A stretch of DNA of 25,306 nucleotides from Methanobrevibacter sp. GTDB lineage: Archaea > Methanobacteriota > Methanobacteria > Methanobacteriales > Methanobacteriaceae. Made by a program: the position numbers and the translations under genes. Shown here piece by piece: positions 24,653-25,306 of the stretch. The notes below the pieces were generated by a model, which searched no databases, had not been told where the DNA came from, and saw nothing but the letters and a program-made list of their open reading frames with translations. The stretch is from positions 1 through 25,306 of the forward strand of contig WRCI01000003.1 of the NCBI GenBank assembly GCA_009784145.1, read 5' to 3'. Every line of letters begins with the position of its first letter. The first letter of the stretch is position 1.

Positions 24653-25306
24653 ATGGTCGTCAAAATTGGAATTATAAAAAGCGGTAACATTGGTACTTCA
24701 CCAGTATTAGACTTATTACTTGATGAACGTGCTGATAGACCGAACATAGATGTTAGAGTTATCGGTTCTGGAGCTAAAATGAATCCAGAACAAGTAGAAG
24801 AAGTGACTCCAAAAGTTAAAGAATTTGATCCAGATTTTGCTATATTCATAAGCCCTAATCCAGGAGCACCTGGACCAGCTAAGGCAAGAGAACTTTTATC
24901 TGGCTACGACATCCCTACTTTAATTATAGGCGATGCTCCAGGAGCTGGAAAGAAAGACGAAATGAAAGAACAAGGTTTAGGATTTATCATTGTTAAAGGA
25001 GACCCTATGATTGGAGCAAGAAGAGAATTCTTAGATCCAACTGAAATGGCTTCTTTCAATGCAGATGTTATTAAAGTATTAGCTTTAACTGGTGCTTACA
25101 GAGTTGTTCAAGATGCTATTGATGGTATGATAGCTGCAGCTGAAGCTGGAAAAGATATAGAATTACCTGAAATCATATTAACTGCTGAAAAAGCTGTTGA
25201 AGCTGCAGGATTCACTAATCCTTATGCAAAAGCAAAAGCATATGCTGCATACGAAGCTGCTGGACAAGTAGCTGCTATTGATACAAAAGGTTGTTTCATG
25301 GTTCAA
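24653..25306 (+). CDS. mtd: F420-dependent methylenetetrahydromethanopterin dehydrogenase, 5' part
   Basis: Cytoplasmic enzyme that interconverts methenyl- and methylene-tetrahydromethanopterin with F420H2, a step of CO2 reduction to methane. The first 218 residues are present; the family is about 275-285 residues long, so the C-terminus lies beyond the window. Diagnostic segments: VVKIGIIKSGNIGTSPVLDL at the N-terminus, DVRVIGSGAKMNPEQ, FISPNPGAPGPAKAREL, GDAPGAGKKDEMKEQGLGF, KGDPMIGARREFLDP and AYRVVQDAIDG. The start is ATG 24653, with GTGAT just upstream. Codon choice is more regular and G/C content higher than in the neighbouring genes, in line with high expression. Confidence 0.95.
   Translation, partial: MVVKIGIIKSGNIGTSPVLDLLLDERADRPNIDVRVIGSGAKMNPEQVEEVTPKVKEFDPDFAIFISPNPGAPGPAKARELLSGYDIPTLIIGDAPGAGKKDEMKEQGLGFIIVKGDPMIGARREFLDPTEMASFNADVIKVLALTGAYRVVQDAIDGMIAAAEAGKDIELPEIILTAEKAVEAAGFTNPYAKAKAYAAYEAAGQVAAIDTKGCFMVQ

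Noticed and set aside
24595..24849. Minus-strand ORF at the start of mtd
   Set aside because: It overlaps the well-supported mtd gene and its promoter and has no family signature.

Overview
The window looks like chromosomal DNA of a methanogenic archaeon of the Methanobacteriales, most likely a Methanobrevibacter. It is very AT-rich, has archaeal BRE/TATA promoters and GGAGGTGA-type ribosome binding sites, and carries three methanogen or archaeal markers: cfbB (coenzyme F430 synthesis), mtd (F420-dependent methylene-H4MPT dehydrogenase) and the large subunit of archaeal phosphomevalonate dehydratase. A protein with pseudomurein-binding repeats places it among pseudomurein-walled methanogens.

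Layout. Positions 355-3427 (+) form a housekeeping operon: ribosomal protein S15, an archaeal RecJ/DHH nuclease and phosphomevalonate dehydratase. A convergent radical-SAM protein with a helix-hairpin-helix tail follows (3550-4683, -). After an AT-rich gap comes a secreted pseudomurein-binding protein with a seven-cysteine C-terminal module (5477-6589, +). From 6828 to 22123 every gene is on the minus strand. This is a cell-surface island: a DUF11 adhesin, two giant paralogous beta-helix adhesins, a GT-B/DUF354-like glycosyltransferase candidate coupled to a Wzy-like glycan polymerase candidate, and a small thioester-domain-like surface protein. Core metabolism resumes on the plus strand with cfbB (22695-24095) and the 5' part of mtd (24653 to the window end).

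How the genes fit together. Four of the minus-strand products are exported proteins that share one C-terminal signal: SMKNTG-x-P, then a hydrophobic helix, then a short charged tail. They are probably processed or anchored by one common machinery that is not in the window. The two giant adhesins arose by tandem duplication of a unit of about 4.5 kb comprising leader, gene and terminator. They later diverged by gain or loss of an Ig-like stalk domain. Both carry unusual Trp/Tyr/Asp/Glu-rich blocks inserted in the beta-helix. Their many N-x-S/T sequons, next to two candidate glycan genes, suggest decorated surface fibres, but that is inference.

Non-coding DNA. No tRNA, rRNA, CRISPR array or transposase was recognised. 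Intergenic regions are extremely AT-rich and contain many short tandem duplications (units of 20, 22, 26, 32, 39 and 57 bp). One of these duplicated the ribosome binding site and start codon of a gene. The palindrome TAGCTA is strongly over-represented outside the adhesin genes.
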